Of a DNA stretch of 64,000 bases, positions 16,117 through 23,839 are shown one piece after another (position 1 is the stretch's first letter; every line of letters starts with the position of its first letter). The stretch covers positions 2,480,001 to 2,544,000 of the forward strand of contig OZ245851.1 of assembly GCA_965228975.1 (NCBI GenBank). The letters run 5' to 3'. The notes below the pieces were generated by a model, which saw only the letters and a list, made by a program, of their open reading frames with translations, searched no databases and was not told the origin of the DNA. The position numbers were made by a program, and so were the translations under genes. Source of the DNA: JAJFJD01 sp965228975 (GTDB taxonomy: Bacteria > Pseudomonadota > Alphaproteobacteria > UBA8366).

Positions 16117-17373
16117 TCACTGCGCCTTCGGTATAGCCAACTGCCTGCGGATTTTCTTGATGTCTTTCTTTATCGGCTGGAAAGGATAACTGGCAATGTT
16201 GCTGGGCGGCGAATCGCCGTACGGCCGGTCGCAGGCGGACACGTCGTCCCGGAATGCGCCCGGACATCCGGACGTACGGAACGCGATACCCGCATCGATG
16301 ACCGTGTCCAATTCCCCTTGCGGCAATCCGAAATCCGACACGCGGCCTTCCTCGTCGAATTTCATATTCTCGACCCGTTGACCGCAAAAATGGATCAGAT
16401 ACCGGCCCAACTGCACCCGCCGCCACTGGTCGCGCGGAGTCGCCGGCAAATGATCCATCAAGGAACCCTTTTCCGGGAAGAAGCAGAACATATGGCTTTG
16501 CCCGCCGAGATCGGTGAGCTGCTGCACCAGACTGAGCGCCTCATACTCCGTCTCCCCCATGCCGATGATGATATGGGCGCCGAATTTGTCATGACCGAAG
16601 ATGTCGCGCGCATCATGCATGATTTCCCAATATTTCGACCATTTATGCGGAGATTGAACGCCGGAGCCGCGCGTCCGGTCGAAAATTTCCGGTGTTACCG
16701 CATCCAAGGCCACAGTGAAAATATCGGCACCCAAGTCGTGCAGTTCGGCGACGTTGGACCGCTGCATGGTCGTCGGGTTCGACAGAATGGAAACAGGGAC
16801 GGTCTCGGGCGCTATTCGGTCGGTCCATTTCTTCAGGACCGTAACGGTATCGTCATCGGAATTCGGATGGGTAATCATGCTGATGCACATCCGGTGAAAC
16901 GGCGTGTCCGTTCCGTCGGCCGCAACAATGTCGATGACTTTGTCCATTGGCACCGCCGGCCAATCGACACGAATAAAATTGCGATCCGCGTAATCCCTCT
17001 CCGCTTCACGATGGCGCGCAAGACCGCAGTAAGCGCAATTCGCGCGGCAACCCTCCGGATACGTCAGCAGGAGATTCAAGCATCGCGTACAGGAACAGCG
17101 GTACATCTTACCGCCCATGACGCCCAGCGTGATCGCCGCCGCCGTCGACATCTGGACATATTCCGGCGAGCGCATGAACGGCGTCAGCACATTGTAGTTG
17201 GGCCGATATACGCCCTCGGGTACGACCGAGTTAGCCTTGACCCGGCCACCGTTCTTGAAGTCTGCGGGTATCTGATCCGGTTGGCGCGGCTGCATGACGT
17301 CAAATGGATTGAAATCGGCGTCGCCGGCCTTGGGCGCCACCGGGCCATTCGATTCCGGTTTTAGGCATGTCAC
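16117..17373 (-). CDS. lipS1: Radical SAM lipoyl synthase component (LipS1)
   Basis: This 418-aa radical SAM protein has the cluster motif C109-X3-C113-X2-C116 (CRANCAYC) and an additional upstream set C93/C95/C98 (CSCTRC) suited to an auxiliary Fe-S cluster. In the two-protein LipS1/LipS2 lipoate pathway, both radical SAM enzymes insert sulfur into the bound octanoyl chain. The assignment of LipS1 rather than LipS2 rests on gene order next to slpl. The C-terminal part has further cysteines (TSGCPGAF, VSACDRP). Confidence 0.87.
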   Translation of the reverse strand: MTCLKPESNGPVAPKAGDADFNPFDVMQPRQPDQIPADFKNGGRVKANSVVPEGVYRPNYNVLTPFMRSPEYVQMSTAAAITLGVMGGKMYRCSCTRCLNLLLTYPEGCRANCAYCGLARHREAERDYADRNFIRVDWPAVPMDKVIDIVAADGTDTPFHRMCISMITHPNSDDDTVTVLKKWTDRIAPETVPVSILSNPTTMQRSNVAELHDLGADIFTVALDAVTPEIFDRTRGSGVQSPHKWSKYWEIMHDARDIFGHDKFGAHIIIGMGETEYEALSLVQQLTDLGGQSHMFCFFPEKGSLMDHLPATPRDQWRRVQLGRYLIHFCGQRVENMKFDEEGRVSDFGLPQGELDTVIDAGIAFRTSGCPGAFRDDVSACDRPYGDSPPSNIASYPFQPIKKDIKKIRRQLAIPKAQ

Positions 17374-17394
17374 GGTAAAGCCACTCCTATCGGT

Positions 17395-18492
17395 TCACAA
17401 AACTGATTCCTCGGCCGCCCAGTATTCCGGATAGGCAATCCAGCCTTGCCGAAGATCGGCGGCGGATGGTCCGGTACTCTCGGCATATCGAGACAGAATT
17501 TCCTCGCGGCGGCGGCGCGCGTGCGCCAAGGCGGATCCGAATAATTCATCTATCTCGTCCGCATAATCGTCCGCTGCATTGCCGTCGCCGTCGATGAAGG
17601 CAGCGGCGGCATCGCCGGAAAGCTCGCCGGAAATCGTAGCGGCGCTGATGCCGGCGCCGGTAATCGGGTTGGTCAGCCCGGCCGCATCGCCGGCGAGCAG
17701 CACCTGAACGTCGCCAAGTTTATCGTGCGTACCGACCAGGCCACCAACGGGAATCATCCCGCCCGTATAACCAAGCACGCGCGCGCCAACCAACCCGTTG
17801 GCCACCAGGGCCGCATGCAGTTGGTCGAGCAACGGCTTCAATTCCCGTTTGCATTTCGCTGCAACGCCGAGTCCCAAATTGGCCACATCCTCTTTCGGGA
17901 ACAGCCAACCGTATCCGCCGGGAATGTCCGCGCCGAGGAAGATATCCGTACTGTCATGCGGCGTCAGCAACGGCACCGTAATTTGCCGCGTCTCCACAAT
18001 GTCCCGATTGACGACCCCGATGGCCTTGCCAACACGGGAGCGTGGCCCATCCGCACCGATTATGACTTTCGCCTCGACCTGAGTGCCGTCGACGAGTTGG
18101 ACAATCCCATTTGGTTGGATCGCTTCCACGCTTACGCCAAAGCGGCAATCTGCGCCGGCTTGCTCGGCTTGGGCAACCAACGCGGCGTCGAACCGTTCCC
18201 GATCGATCATGCGGCCCGGGAAATCAGGCTTCACATCGGGATACTCCGCTTCCACGACCGTGACCATGCGCGTGATCGGCTGATGAGTAACTTGGTCCAG
18301 AAAATCCAGTTCCTGGGTGAGCAACGCCGGCACGAATTCGGCGCATTGTACCGGTTGGCCCGCCCGGCGTTTACGGTCGACGGCCAGAACCGATCTCCCC
18401 GCGGCCGCGGCCGCGGCGGCAGCACTCGCGCCCGCCGGCCCCAATCCAACGACAAACACATCTACAGACTGATTATCCGTTAGGCTGCGCAT
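17395..18492 (-). CDS. lipT: LipT, FAD-dependent geranylgeranyl-reductase-like oxidoreductase
   Basis: This 365-aa flavoprotein has an N-terminal FAD motif DVFVVGLGPAGASAAAAAA and the family's later segments IGADGPRSRVGKA and LAGDAAGLTNPITGAGI. Such proteins accompany lipS1, lipS2 and slpl in sHdr organisms and are called LipT; electron supply for lipoyl assembly is the proposed role. The start at 18492 gives a 13-bp overlap with lipS2. The N-terminal 'MRSLTDNQS' is short and has no signal, so it is cytoplasmic. Confidence 0.88.
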   Translation of the reverse strand: MRSLTDNQSVDVFVVGLGPAGASAAAAAAAAGRSVLAVDRKRRAGQPVQCAEFVPALLTQELDFLDQVTHQPITRMVTVVEAEYPDVKPDFPGRMIDRERFDAALVAQAEQAGADCRFGVSVEAIQPNGIVQLVDGTQVEAKVIIGADGPRSRVGKAIGVVNRDIVETRQITVPLLTPHDSTDIFLGADIPGGYGWLFPKEDVANLGLGVAAKCKRELKPLLDQLHAALVANGLVGARVLGYTGGMIPVGGLVGTHDKLGDVQVLLAGDAAGLTNPITGAGISAATISGELSGDAAAAFIDGDGNAADDYADEIDELFGSALAHARRRREEILSRYAESTGPSAADLRQGWIAYPEYWAAEESVL

Positions 18493-19517
18493 GGCGAGGC
18501 CAATCCGGACTCCAGGCTGCCGCCGACCTTGATCGAGCAACAGGCATGTTCCTGATGATACGCTCGGCCGATGGCATCCGCCGCCGCCACCAGCCCATCC
18601 GCAGGGAACGCAATACCGTCGAGCCCCGCCATCAGAGCATAGGCGTCGGTGACTCGTTTATGGAGGCCGACCGGTCGGGCGCAGCCCAAAAGCACTTCTT
18701 TTTCCGGCAAACGGGTTCGCGCTTCGAGGAATATCCGGCCAACCTCGGACTCCTCGGGAGTCAGAAACATATTCGCCTTGGCATAGAAGGGCATGACAAC
18801 GACCATCACCAGCGCATGCACCCCGTGTCGCGCGACAATATCTAGCGCGTTGGCCTCTCCCAGAATCCGGCCGTAATGCAAGCCAATGACGATATGCGGC
18901 ACGATTTCCATCGTCGTCGAGCACAAGGCCGCGAGCGTCTCTTCGAAATCGTCCACCGGACGGTCGAGGTGATAGACGTCGCGAATTGTTTCTTCCGCGC
19001 CGATAACATCCATCATGGCCGTGTCGACACCAGCGGATTCCATCAGCTTGGCTCGCCTCTCGTCCAGAAGCGCGGTATGGATCGCAACCCTCAGATGTGG
19101 AAAATCGCGCTTCAAATTTTCGATTACCGGATAAAACCGCTCATACGGGATTTCATTTTTCTTGTTCGATCCGCTCGACAGCAGGAAGCCCTGCAAGTTC
19201 TGGAGCAAAACGAGATCGCGGACTTTCTGATCCAAAACCTCCGGTGATGTCGCCGGGATCATCGGCTTCAAGATATTGGCCTCGCAGTGATCGCACATGA
19301 GCGCACACGCACCGCCGGTGATCGAAAAGGCCGGGAAGCTATTTTGCGAGCACCCCTTTAGGTCGTCGGTATCAAATTCCTTGAATGTCGGCGTAGAGAA
19401 TCGAATGGGTCGATCCAAGACGGCGGCAGCATTCCCCTCGAAGGACCGCACCAACGACGCGTCGAATTCGCAATCTTCGAATTCCTCGATTGCGGAGAGT
19501 TTCTCAAGCCAGTTCAT
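18480..19517 (-). CDS. lipS2: Radical SAM lipoyl synthase component (LipS2)
   Basis: This 345-aa radical SAM protein carries C71-X3-C75-X2-C78 (CALMCDHC) and a biotin-synthase-like barrel (FLLSSGSNKK, HTALLDE, HIVIGLHYG). A CC pair (HACCSIK) lies near the end. With LipS1 it should form lipoyl groups on LbpA. It overlaps the AurF-like gene by 14 bp upstream and lipT by 13 bp downstream. LipS1/LipS2 naming follows gene order only. Confidence 0.87.
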   Translation of the reverse strand: MNWLEKLSAIEEFEDCEFDASLVRSFEGNAAAVLDRPIRFSTPTFKEFDTDDLKGCSQNSFPAFSITGGACALMCDHCEANILKPMIPATSPEVLDQKVRDLVLLQNLQGFLLSSGSNKKNEIPYERFYPVIENLKRDFPHLRVAIHTALLDERRAKLMESAGVDTAMMDVIGAEETIRDVYHLDRPVDDFEETLAALCSTTMEIVPHIVIGLHYGRILGEANALDIVARHGVHALVMVVVMPFYAKANMFLTPEESEVGRIFLEARTRLPEKEVLLGCARPVGLHKRVTDAYALMAGLDGIAFPADGLVAAADAIGRAYHQEHACCSIKVGGSLESGLASPCAA

Positions 19518-20400
19518 CGGGCTGCCTCGCTGTAAATGTCGACTCTCCCATGAATTCGAGCCCGCCTAGACCGAACCCGGAAAGAAACCTCAACGACGGC
19601 GCGCTGCAGGACAGCACCAACTTGCGCCGTTCCGGGCACGCCCGTGCGGCCCGCGCAATCCCGTCGGGATCGTCGATGCCGAGTTGCGCCAAACTCGCGG
19701 GTGTCGGGTAAAGCGTGGCATCTACGAATCGCGGCAATAAGAGATTGATGCCGGCGGCGAATGCCTGTTTCCGTACTGCCGACATTCCGCCGATGCGTTT
19801 TTCAAGCAACGCGCGGGCCGCCGCGATATGGCGTGCTTCGTCCCTGTGATGAAAAGACAGGACCTGACGCGCCAGTGGACAAATCTCGTTTTCATTTTCC
19901 AGCGACCGTTGCAGGGCTTTCACGGCAAACGTATCGGTGACCGATTCCCCAACATAGACAAGCGCCCAGAATTCCGGACTGGTTGCCGGTAGGAGCCGGG
20001 CAACCATGCTGAGGAATCTCGTGGCCCCGAGTAAAGGCTGGCGATCGAGATCGGCGCGGCGGATCATCTCCAAAAACATGAGCCCGTGCCCGGCCTCTTC
20101 GCGGACCTCGTTCAGGATGACGCGCGCTTCATCGAATTCGACGGCGGGATAACCGACGCGGCTGATTCGGCTGATCAGCAATCCCTCGACCCACAGACCT
20201 GCCGCACACAGGCGCGCATATTCTATTCGGCTGAGGCGTACGAGCATGTCCTGCGACATCTTTGTTTCGGCCCCGCCAAGGCTCAACATATTCAATGGCA
20301 ACCAAGGCGATGCGGCAACCGCACTGTCCCAATCGATGTCATGCATCGGATCACGATAGCGCACGCCTAGCTTTCCAAGACGTTCCAGGGAAGACATCAT
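19504..20400 (-). CDS. AurF-like di-iron oxygenase family protein
   Basis: This 298-aa ferritin-like helical protein has putative di-iron ligands: EEAGH (about residues 99-103), GES in the middle (VYVGESVTD) and FHHRDEARH (about residues 184-192). The last reproduces the H-X3-E-X2-H spacing of AurF, the p-aminobenzoate N-oxygenase. The protein is predicted soluble and contains a C-terminal SCSAP cysteine. It overlaps the LLM gene by ATGA and lipS2 by 14 bp, so it belongs to the lipoate-assembly transcript. No role for such an enzyme in lipoate or sHdr biochemistry is known to me. Oxygen-dependent chemistry on a sulfur or fatty-acyl substrate is speculation. Confidence 0.75.
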   Translation of the reverse strand: MMSSLERLGKLGVRYRDPMHDIDWDSAVAASPWLPLNMLSLGGAETKMSQDMLVRLSRIEYARLCAAGLWVEGLLISRISRVGYPAVEFDEARVILNEVREEAGHGLMFLEMIRRADLDRQPLLGATRFLSMVARLLPATSPEFWALVYVGESVTDTFAVKALQRSLENENEICPLARQVLSFHHRDEARHIAAARALLEKRIGGMSAVRKQAFAAGINLLLPRFVDATLYPTPASLAQLGIDDPDGIARAARACPERRKLVLSCSAPSLRFLSGFGLGGLEFMGESTFTARQPDELA

Positions 20401-21455
20401 GCGAGTGCCGTTTCGAAAGTGGGTGTAGCCGCACCTGCGACAAAGGGAACGACATCTTGCGATAACAGTTCCACCGTACGGATCATTTCGGCAGCGCTTA
20501 AATCGCCGCCGCCTATGACCAAGCTTACACGATCGAGGCCGCTGGCCTGCAATTCCAAAAGCTTCTTTCGGACGTGGTTCGGATCACCGACAACCGCGAG
20601 CCCCATGGTTTCGAGAACCGACAAACTCATCATTTTGTCGAACAGCGGCGTCAACCAACCGAGGTTGCGGTAATGCTCATACCCCGCCAACCGGTTTTCC
20701 ATGAGTGGGCGGGTGATTTCCAAAATCCTTCGAAATGCCCACACGAGCCCCTTCTCCGCACGGGCCCGTGCAGCAGCGTGGTCCTCTTCGCAATAGGCAG
20801 CCAATGTGAAAGAAGACCGGCCATCGGGCCTAAGCCGGCGATAGCGTTTGAGGTCCGCGCGAACCATTTGCCAAGGTTTGAACGGGCCCGCCATGACGTC
20901 CAGACCCAGACCAGCCGCCAGGTCGTAGCTCTCCGGGCTGACCGCCGCCATCCAGCCGTTTTGGAGCGTCGATCCCGGACGCGGTTGCAGGGCGAATTTC
21001 TCGTCACCTTTGGTGTGGTATCCGGTCCGGAGAAATTCCCTCAACCGAGCGAGATTGGTCCTGAATATCTCTCGGGTCTCGCTTGAATCCACCCCAAAAC
21101 CATTCAATTCGGTTTTCGTGACGCCACGGCCTACACCCCATTGCACCCGCCCATTCGACAGAATGTCGAGCGTCGCCAACCGTTCCGCGACGCGCAGCGG
21201 GTCGTGAATGGGTAACGGAATGATGCCAAATCCCAGCCCCAAGGACTGAGTTTCGCGCGCAATAGCCGACAGCAGCATCTCGGGCGCGGACGACAAACTA
21301 TACTCTTCGAGAAAATGATGCTCCGCGAGCCACACTGCACCGAAACCGCCGGTGTCGGCGACTTTCGCAACCGATATCCCTTCCTCGAAGACCTGCGCAT
21401 CGGACTTTCCGGCGAACGCCGGCGCAGCAAATTCCATAAACAAATCGATCTGCAT
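20397..21455 (-). CDS. LLM-class flavin-dependent oxidoreductase
   Basis: This 352-aa luciferase-like TIM-barrel protein is recognised by GFGAVWLAEHHFLEEYSLS near residues 40-58, IPLPIHDPLRVAERLATLD and NGRVQWGVGRGV. These are typical of FMN-dependent group-C monooxygenases. It is shorter than dimethyl sulfide monooxygenase DmoA. The start at 21455 gives MQIDLFMEF, the usual N-terminus; the open frame upstream would run through the promoter. It heads the lipoate-assembly operon behind operator site 5. Substrate unknown; an organosulfur compound is a guess from context. Confidence 0.85.
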   Translation of the reverse strand: MQIDLFMEFAAPAFAGKSDAQVFEEGISVAKVADTGGFGAVWLAEHHFLEEYSLSSAPEMLLSAIARETQSLGLGFGIIPLPIHDPLRVAERLATLDILSNGRVQWGVGRGVTKTELNGFGVDSSETREIFRTNLARLREFLRTGYHTKGDEKFALQPRPGSTLQNGWMAAVSPESYDLAAGLGLDVMAGPFKPWQMVRADLKRYRRLRPDGRSSFTLAAYCEEDHAAARARAEKGLVWAFRRILEITRPLMENRLAGYEHYRNLGWLTPLFDKMMSLSVLETMGLAVVGDPNHVRKKLLELQASGLDRVSLVIGGGDLSAAEMIRTVELLSQDVVPFVAGAATPTFETALA

Positions 21456-21548
21456 GATCGTCCTAACGCGGCTCGGATCAGATACGTTTGCGGCGAACTC
21501 GACAGCACAATATCTCGGACGCGCCCACAACTATATCATGGCGAAATT

Positions 21549-21572
21549 TCATATTCAAAAAATTGAATTTGA
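21549..21572. promoter_or_regulatory. Candidate sulfur-regulon operator, site 5 (LLM-lipoate operon)
   Basis: TCATATTC-N8-GAATTTGA is an inverted repeat with one mismatch and an A-rich spacer, about 95 bp upstream of the LLM start. It links the lipoate-assembly operon to the sulfur genes. Confidence 0.62.
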
Positions 21573-21707
21573 TGATGCAGGATGGGGTTGCAACGAGAGC
21601 TACGCCGACCGAACGACGGCGTTTTCTCAAATCAAAGAGGATTGGAATTGTCTAAGACGGTAGTCCCGGCTAGCCCGTACAATCTTGCACAGGATGCAAA
21701 TTGCCGA

Positions 21708-22049
21708 TTAGCCCTTTACGTCGACCTGTGCGGTCTTCGTCACCGTCACCCCATTGTCATCGGTCCATGCAAATTCCATAGGACCGCTTTCGCCAGCGCG
21801 CACGAAGAATGAGGTATACGGATTCGCCGAAACGGCCGGATGCCAAATTGCTTTTAGGACCTGGCGGCCTCCGTAGGTCACGACTAAGCGGTTTACGATT
21901 TCCCGCGGAAATTTTTTCTTGGTTTTCTTATCGACCCGCTGACCGGATTCCATCGCGTGAGTGATCAGCGTCTTAACCTCGAACACGTCACCTTTCTTGA
22001 TATTGCGTGGTATGCGAATGCGGGGTTTTAGAGCGCTCTTTTTCGTCAT
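21708..22049 (-). CDS. soxZ: Second SoxZ-like protein
   Basis: This 113-aa SoxZ paralog has segments KTLITHAMESGQRVDK, WHPAVSANPYTSFFV and MEFAWTDDNG. It resembles the first SoxZ (10557-10883) but is divergent and lacks its extended basic linker. The ATG at 22049 is preceded by AAGGAG. It follows the second soxY by 19 bp. It may form an alternative carrier with different substrate or partner preference, possibly with the DsrE-like protein upstream. Confidence 0.93.
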   Translation of the reverse strand: MTKKSALKPRIRIPRNIKKGDVFEVKTLITHAMESGQRVDKKTKKKFPREIVNRLVVTYGGRQVLKAIWHPAVSANPYTSFFVRAGESGPMEFAWTDDNGVTVTKTAQVDVKG

Positions 22050-22068
22050 GTTCGTCTCCTTGCTCGTC

Positions 22069-22551
22069 TTACCCGCCGCAACCACCCAATGTAACCTTTA
22101 TCGCCCTGCGGGTGACAAAAACCTCGTTCTTACTCGTTTCAGCAACGAACACGAGTTTTTGTGACTGGAACAGTCGAACGCGCAGCGTAATTTCCGCCTT
22201 CCCACTGTTTGGGCTCAGATAATATTCCGCAACATCGGGAAGCGGATTGCCTTCCGAGAAGATGTGAATGGCGGTCACAAAATCGACGTCCGACATCGGA
22301 CTGTCTAATGCGACGCGAAGCGATACCGAGTTCCCGTTCTCGGCAATTTCCGGCAGTGAGATCGTGAAATTTCGATCATGAGCGGTCCGGTCGCCAACGA
22401 TTTTCGCAACCAACTTGGCCACCGCCGCAGACGTAGCGTCAGCCTGGAGCGGAACCAGCGTCAAAACCGCGATGCCCGATCCAACGCCTGTCACGAATTG
22501 GCGACGGTTTAACTCAAAACCTCTGTCTTTCGGCGCTACAGCCGTAATCAT
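22069..22551 (-). CDS. soxY: Second SoxY-like protein
   Basis: This 160-aa SoxY paralog has a Tat-type signal (NRRQFVTGVGSG) and the complete C-terminal arm VTLGGCGG with the substrate-binding cysteine. Core segments SLPEIAENGNSV and HIFSEGNPLPDVAEYYLSP match the first SoxY. It is transcribed with soxZ2 and a periplasmic DsrE-like gene, away from soxXA/B, behind operator site 6. Duplicated soxYZ sets occur in other sulfur oxidisers; their division of labour is not settled. Confidence 0.94.
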   Translation of the reverse strand: MITAVAPKDRGFELNRRQFVTGVGSGIAVLTLVPLQADATSAAVAKLVAKIVGDRTAHDRNFTISLPEIAENGNSVSLRVALDSPMSDVDFVTAIHIFSEGNPLPDVAEYYLSPNSGKAEITLRVRLFQSQKLVFVAETSKNEVFVTRRAIKVTLGGCGG

Positions 22552-22575
22552 GGAACACCCCTACCAGGCGGCGAG

Positions 22576-22606
22576 AATCGGCCCCACCGCAATGACGGGG
22601 CCGATT
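22576..22606 (-). terminator. Intra-operon hairpin between dsrE-like gene and soxY2
   Basis: AATCGGCCCC and GGGGCCGATT form a perfect 10-bp stem with an 11-nt loop. No T-run follows on the minus strand, so attenuation or mRNA stabilisation is as likely as full termination. Confidence 0.55.
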
Positions 22607-22625
22607 TCCCTATTCGGATCGAGTA

Positions 22626-23087
22626 TCAGGGTTTGATGTAGGTGTAACCCTGTTGTTGCAAATGTGAAATTTCTGCAACGCCGCTCGGCACTATGTCTTC
22701 CTTGAAGACATCGAACAAATCGTTCTCATAACTGATCTTGCGGCCGCGCAACGTATTCGCACAGACATGAAAATTGACATCCTGAGACTTCAAGCTGGTA
22801 ACGGCCCCCTGCAGCTTGTCGTTGCCTTTGGCGCTCTTGAGCAGACCCAAGCCGTTGCCATGCAATACCACCTTAACGTCCATATTCTTGGCGCCGACAG
22901 CATTGATATGGTTCTGGATATTCCGCATTGCCCCGCGGTATTTCTTATCCTTGTCCCCGCCCGTGTAGTTGATGTGATACACGACCTTTTGCTTGCCATA
23001 CCGTTCTCCCGCATCTGCGGTGCCTGCGGTCGTCGTCAGGAACATCAGAGCTGCGAATAGTCCGAGTACGTATCCCGTGAAACGCAT
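22626..23087 (-). CDS. Periplasmic DsrE/DsrF-like protein
   Basis: This 153-aa exported DsrE-superfamily protein has a signal peptide (YVLGLFAALMFLTTTAGTADA), the fold pattern VVYHINYTGGDKD, VVLHGNGLGLLKSA, and one conserved cysteine in FHVCANTLRGR, followed by IVPSGVAEISHLQQQGY. Being periplasmic, it differs from the cytoplasmic DsrE3 at 8127-8507. It is first in the unit dsrE-like, soxY2, soxZ2 and sits behind operator site 6. A role in accepting sulfane sulfur from SoxYZ2 is plausible but inferred from context. Confidence 0.87.
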   Translation of the reverse strand: MRFTGYVLGLFAALMFLTTTAGTADAGERYGKQKVVYHINYTGGDKDKKYRGAMRNIQNHINAVGAKNMDVKVVLHGNGLGLLKSAKGNDKLQGAVTSLKSQDVNFHVCANTLRGRKISYENDLFDVFKEDIVPSGVAEISHLQQQGYTYIKP

Positions 23088-23160
23088 TGCTTCCTCCCAT
23101 TTCGATATCGTTCTTTTAGGCCGCTAAAATTGAGGCCTTCGTCGACCCAGGAAGGATAGA

Positions 23161-23184
23161 ATACATCATGGAAATTGAATATTA
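23161..23184. promoter_or_regulatory. Candidate sulfur-regulon operator, site 6 (dsrE-like/soxYZ2)
   Basis: ATACATCA-N8-GAATATTA lies 74 bp upstream of the periplasmic DsrE-like start and downstream of the response-regulator gene. Confidence 0.6.
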
Positions 23185-23212
23185 GGGAATCCCCGCAGAC
23201 CGATTGGAAGAA

Positions 23213-23839
23213 TCATTCGTTCTCCCGGACCGCCACATCGAGGCGAACGGCCATGGTAACGAGATCGGCAAACGATTCAGCTGCCATCTTATCCATAATA
23301 TGAGAGCGATGCGCCTCGACCGTCTTCTCGCTTATTCCGAGGAAGCTGGCGACCATTCTATTGGAATCGCCTGTTACCAACCGGGCAAACACTTCCTTCT
23401 CCCGCGGTGTCAGTTCGGCATAGCGGTCACGGATCGCCTGGTCCGTGGCACCGAAAGCGGCCAATGCGCTGCTTGCCTGAAGCGCGCGCTCCGCAATATC
23501 CAAGAGCGCTTTTTCGTTGAAGGGTTTCTCAACGAAATCGAACGCCCCGAGTTTCATGGCCTCGACGGCCATTTGAATGTCTCCATGGCTCGTAATGACG
23601 ATGATGGGCAGCGGATAATTCTGCCTCTTGAGAACCCTCAACAAATCGACACCATTCGTACCCGGCATCCGAACATCGGTGATCACGCAGCCGGGTTCCG
23701 AGGCCGGAACCGATTTTAGGAACGCGTCCGCCGACGCAAATCCATGTGTTTGATATTTCGCCGATTCCATTAACCAGCAGAGCGACTCCCGAACCGCTTG
23801 ATCGTCTTCGATGATGTATACTTGAGGTTTACGAGGCAT
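23213..23839 (-). CDS. TtrR/FixJ-type response regulator
   Basis: This 208-aa protein has a receiver domain (IIEDDQAVRESLCW; phospho-acceptor in VITDVRMPGTNG; KPF at the end of the domain) and a LuxR-type helix-turn-helix (LTPREKEVFARLVTGDSNRM, AHRSHIMDKM). The order and type match TtrR, the regulator of tetrathionate respiration, and FixJ. It overlaps the sensor kinase gene by 11 bp. A ligand related to thiosulfate or tetrathionate is inferred from the sulfur context and the sensor's periplasmic domain. Confidence 0.9.
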   Translation of the reverse strand: MPRKPQVYIIEDDQAVRESLCWLMESAKYQTHGFASADAFLKSVPASEPGCVITDVRMPGTNGVDLLRVLKRQNYPLPIIVITSHGDIQMAVEAMKLGAFDFVEKPFNEKALLDIAERALQASSALAAFGATDQAIRDRYAELTPREKEVFARLVTGDSNRMVASFLGISEKTVEAHRSHIMDKMAAESFADLVTMAVRLDVAVRENE

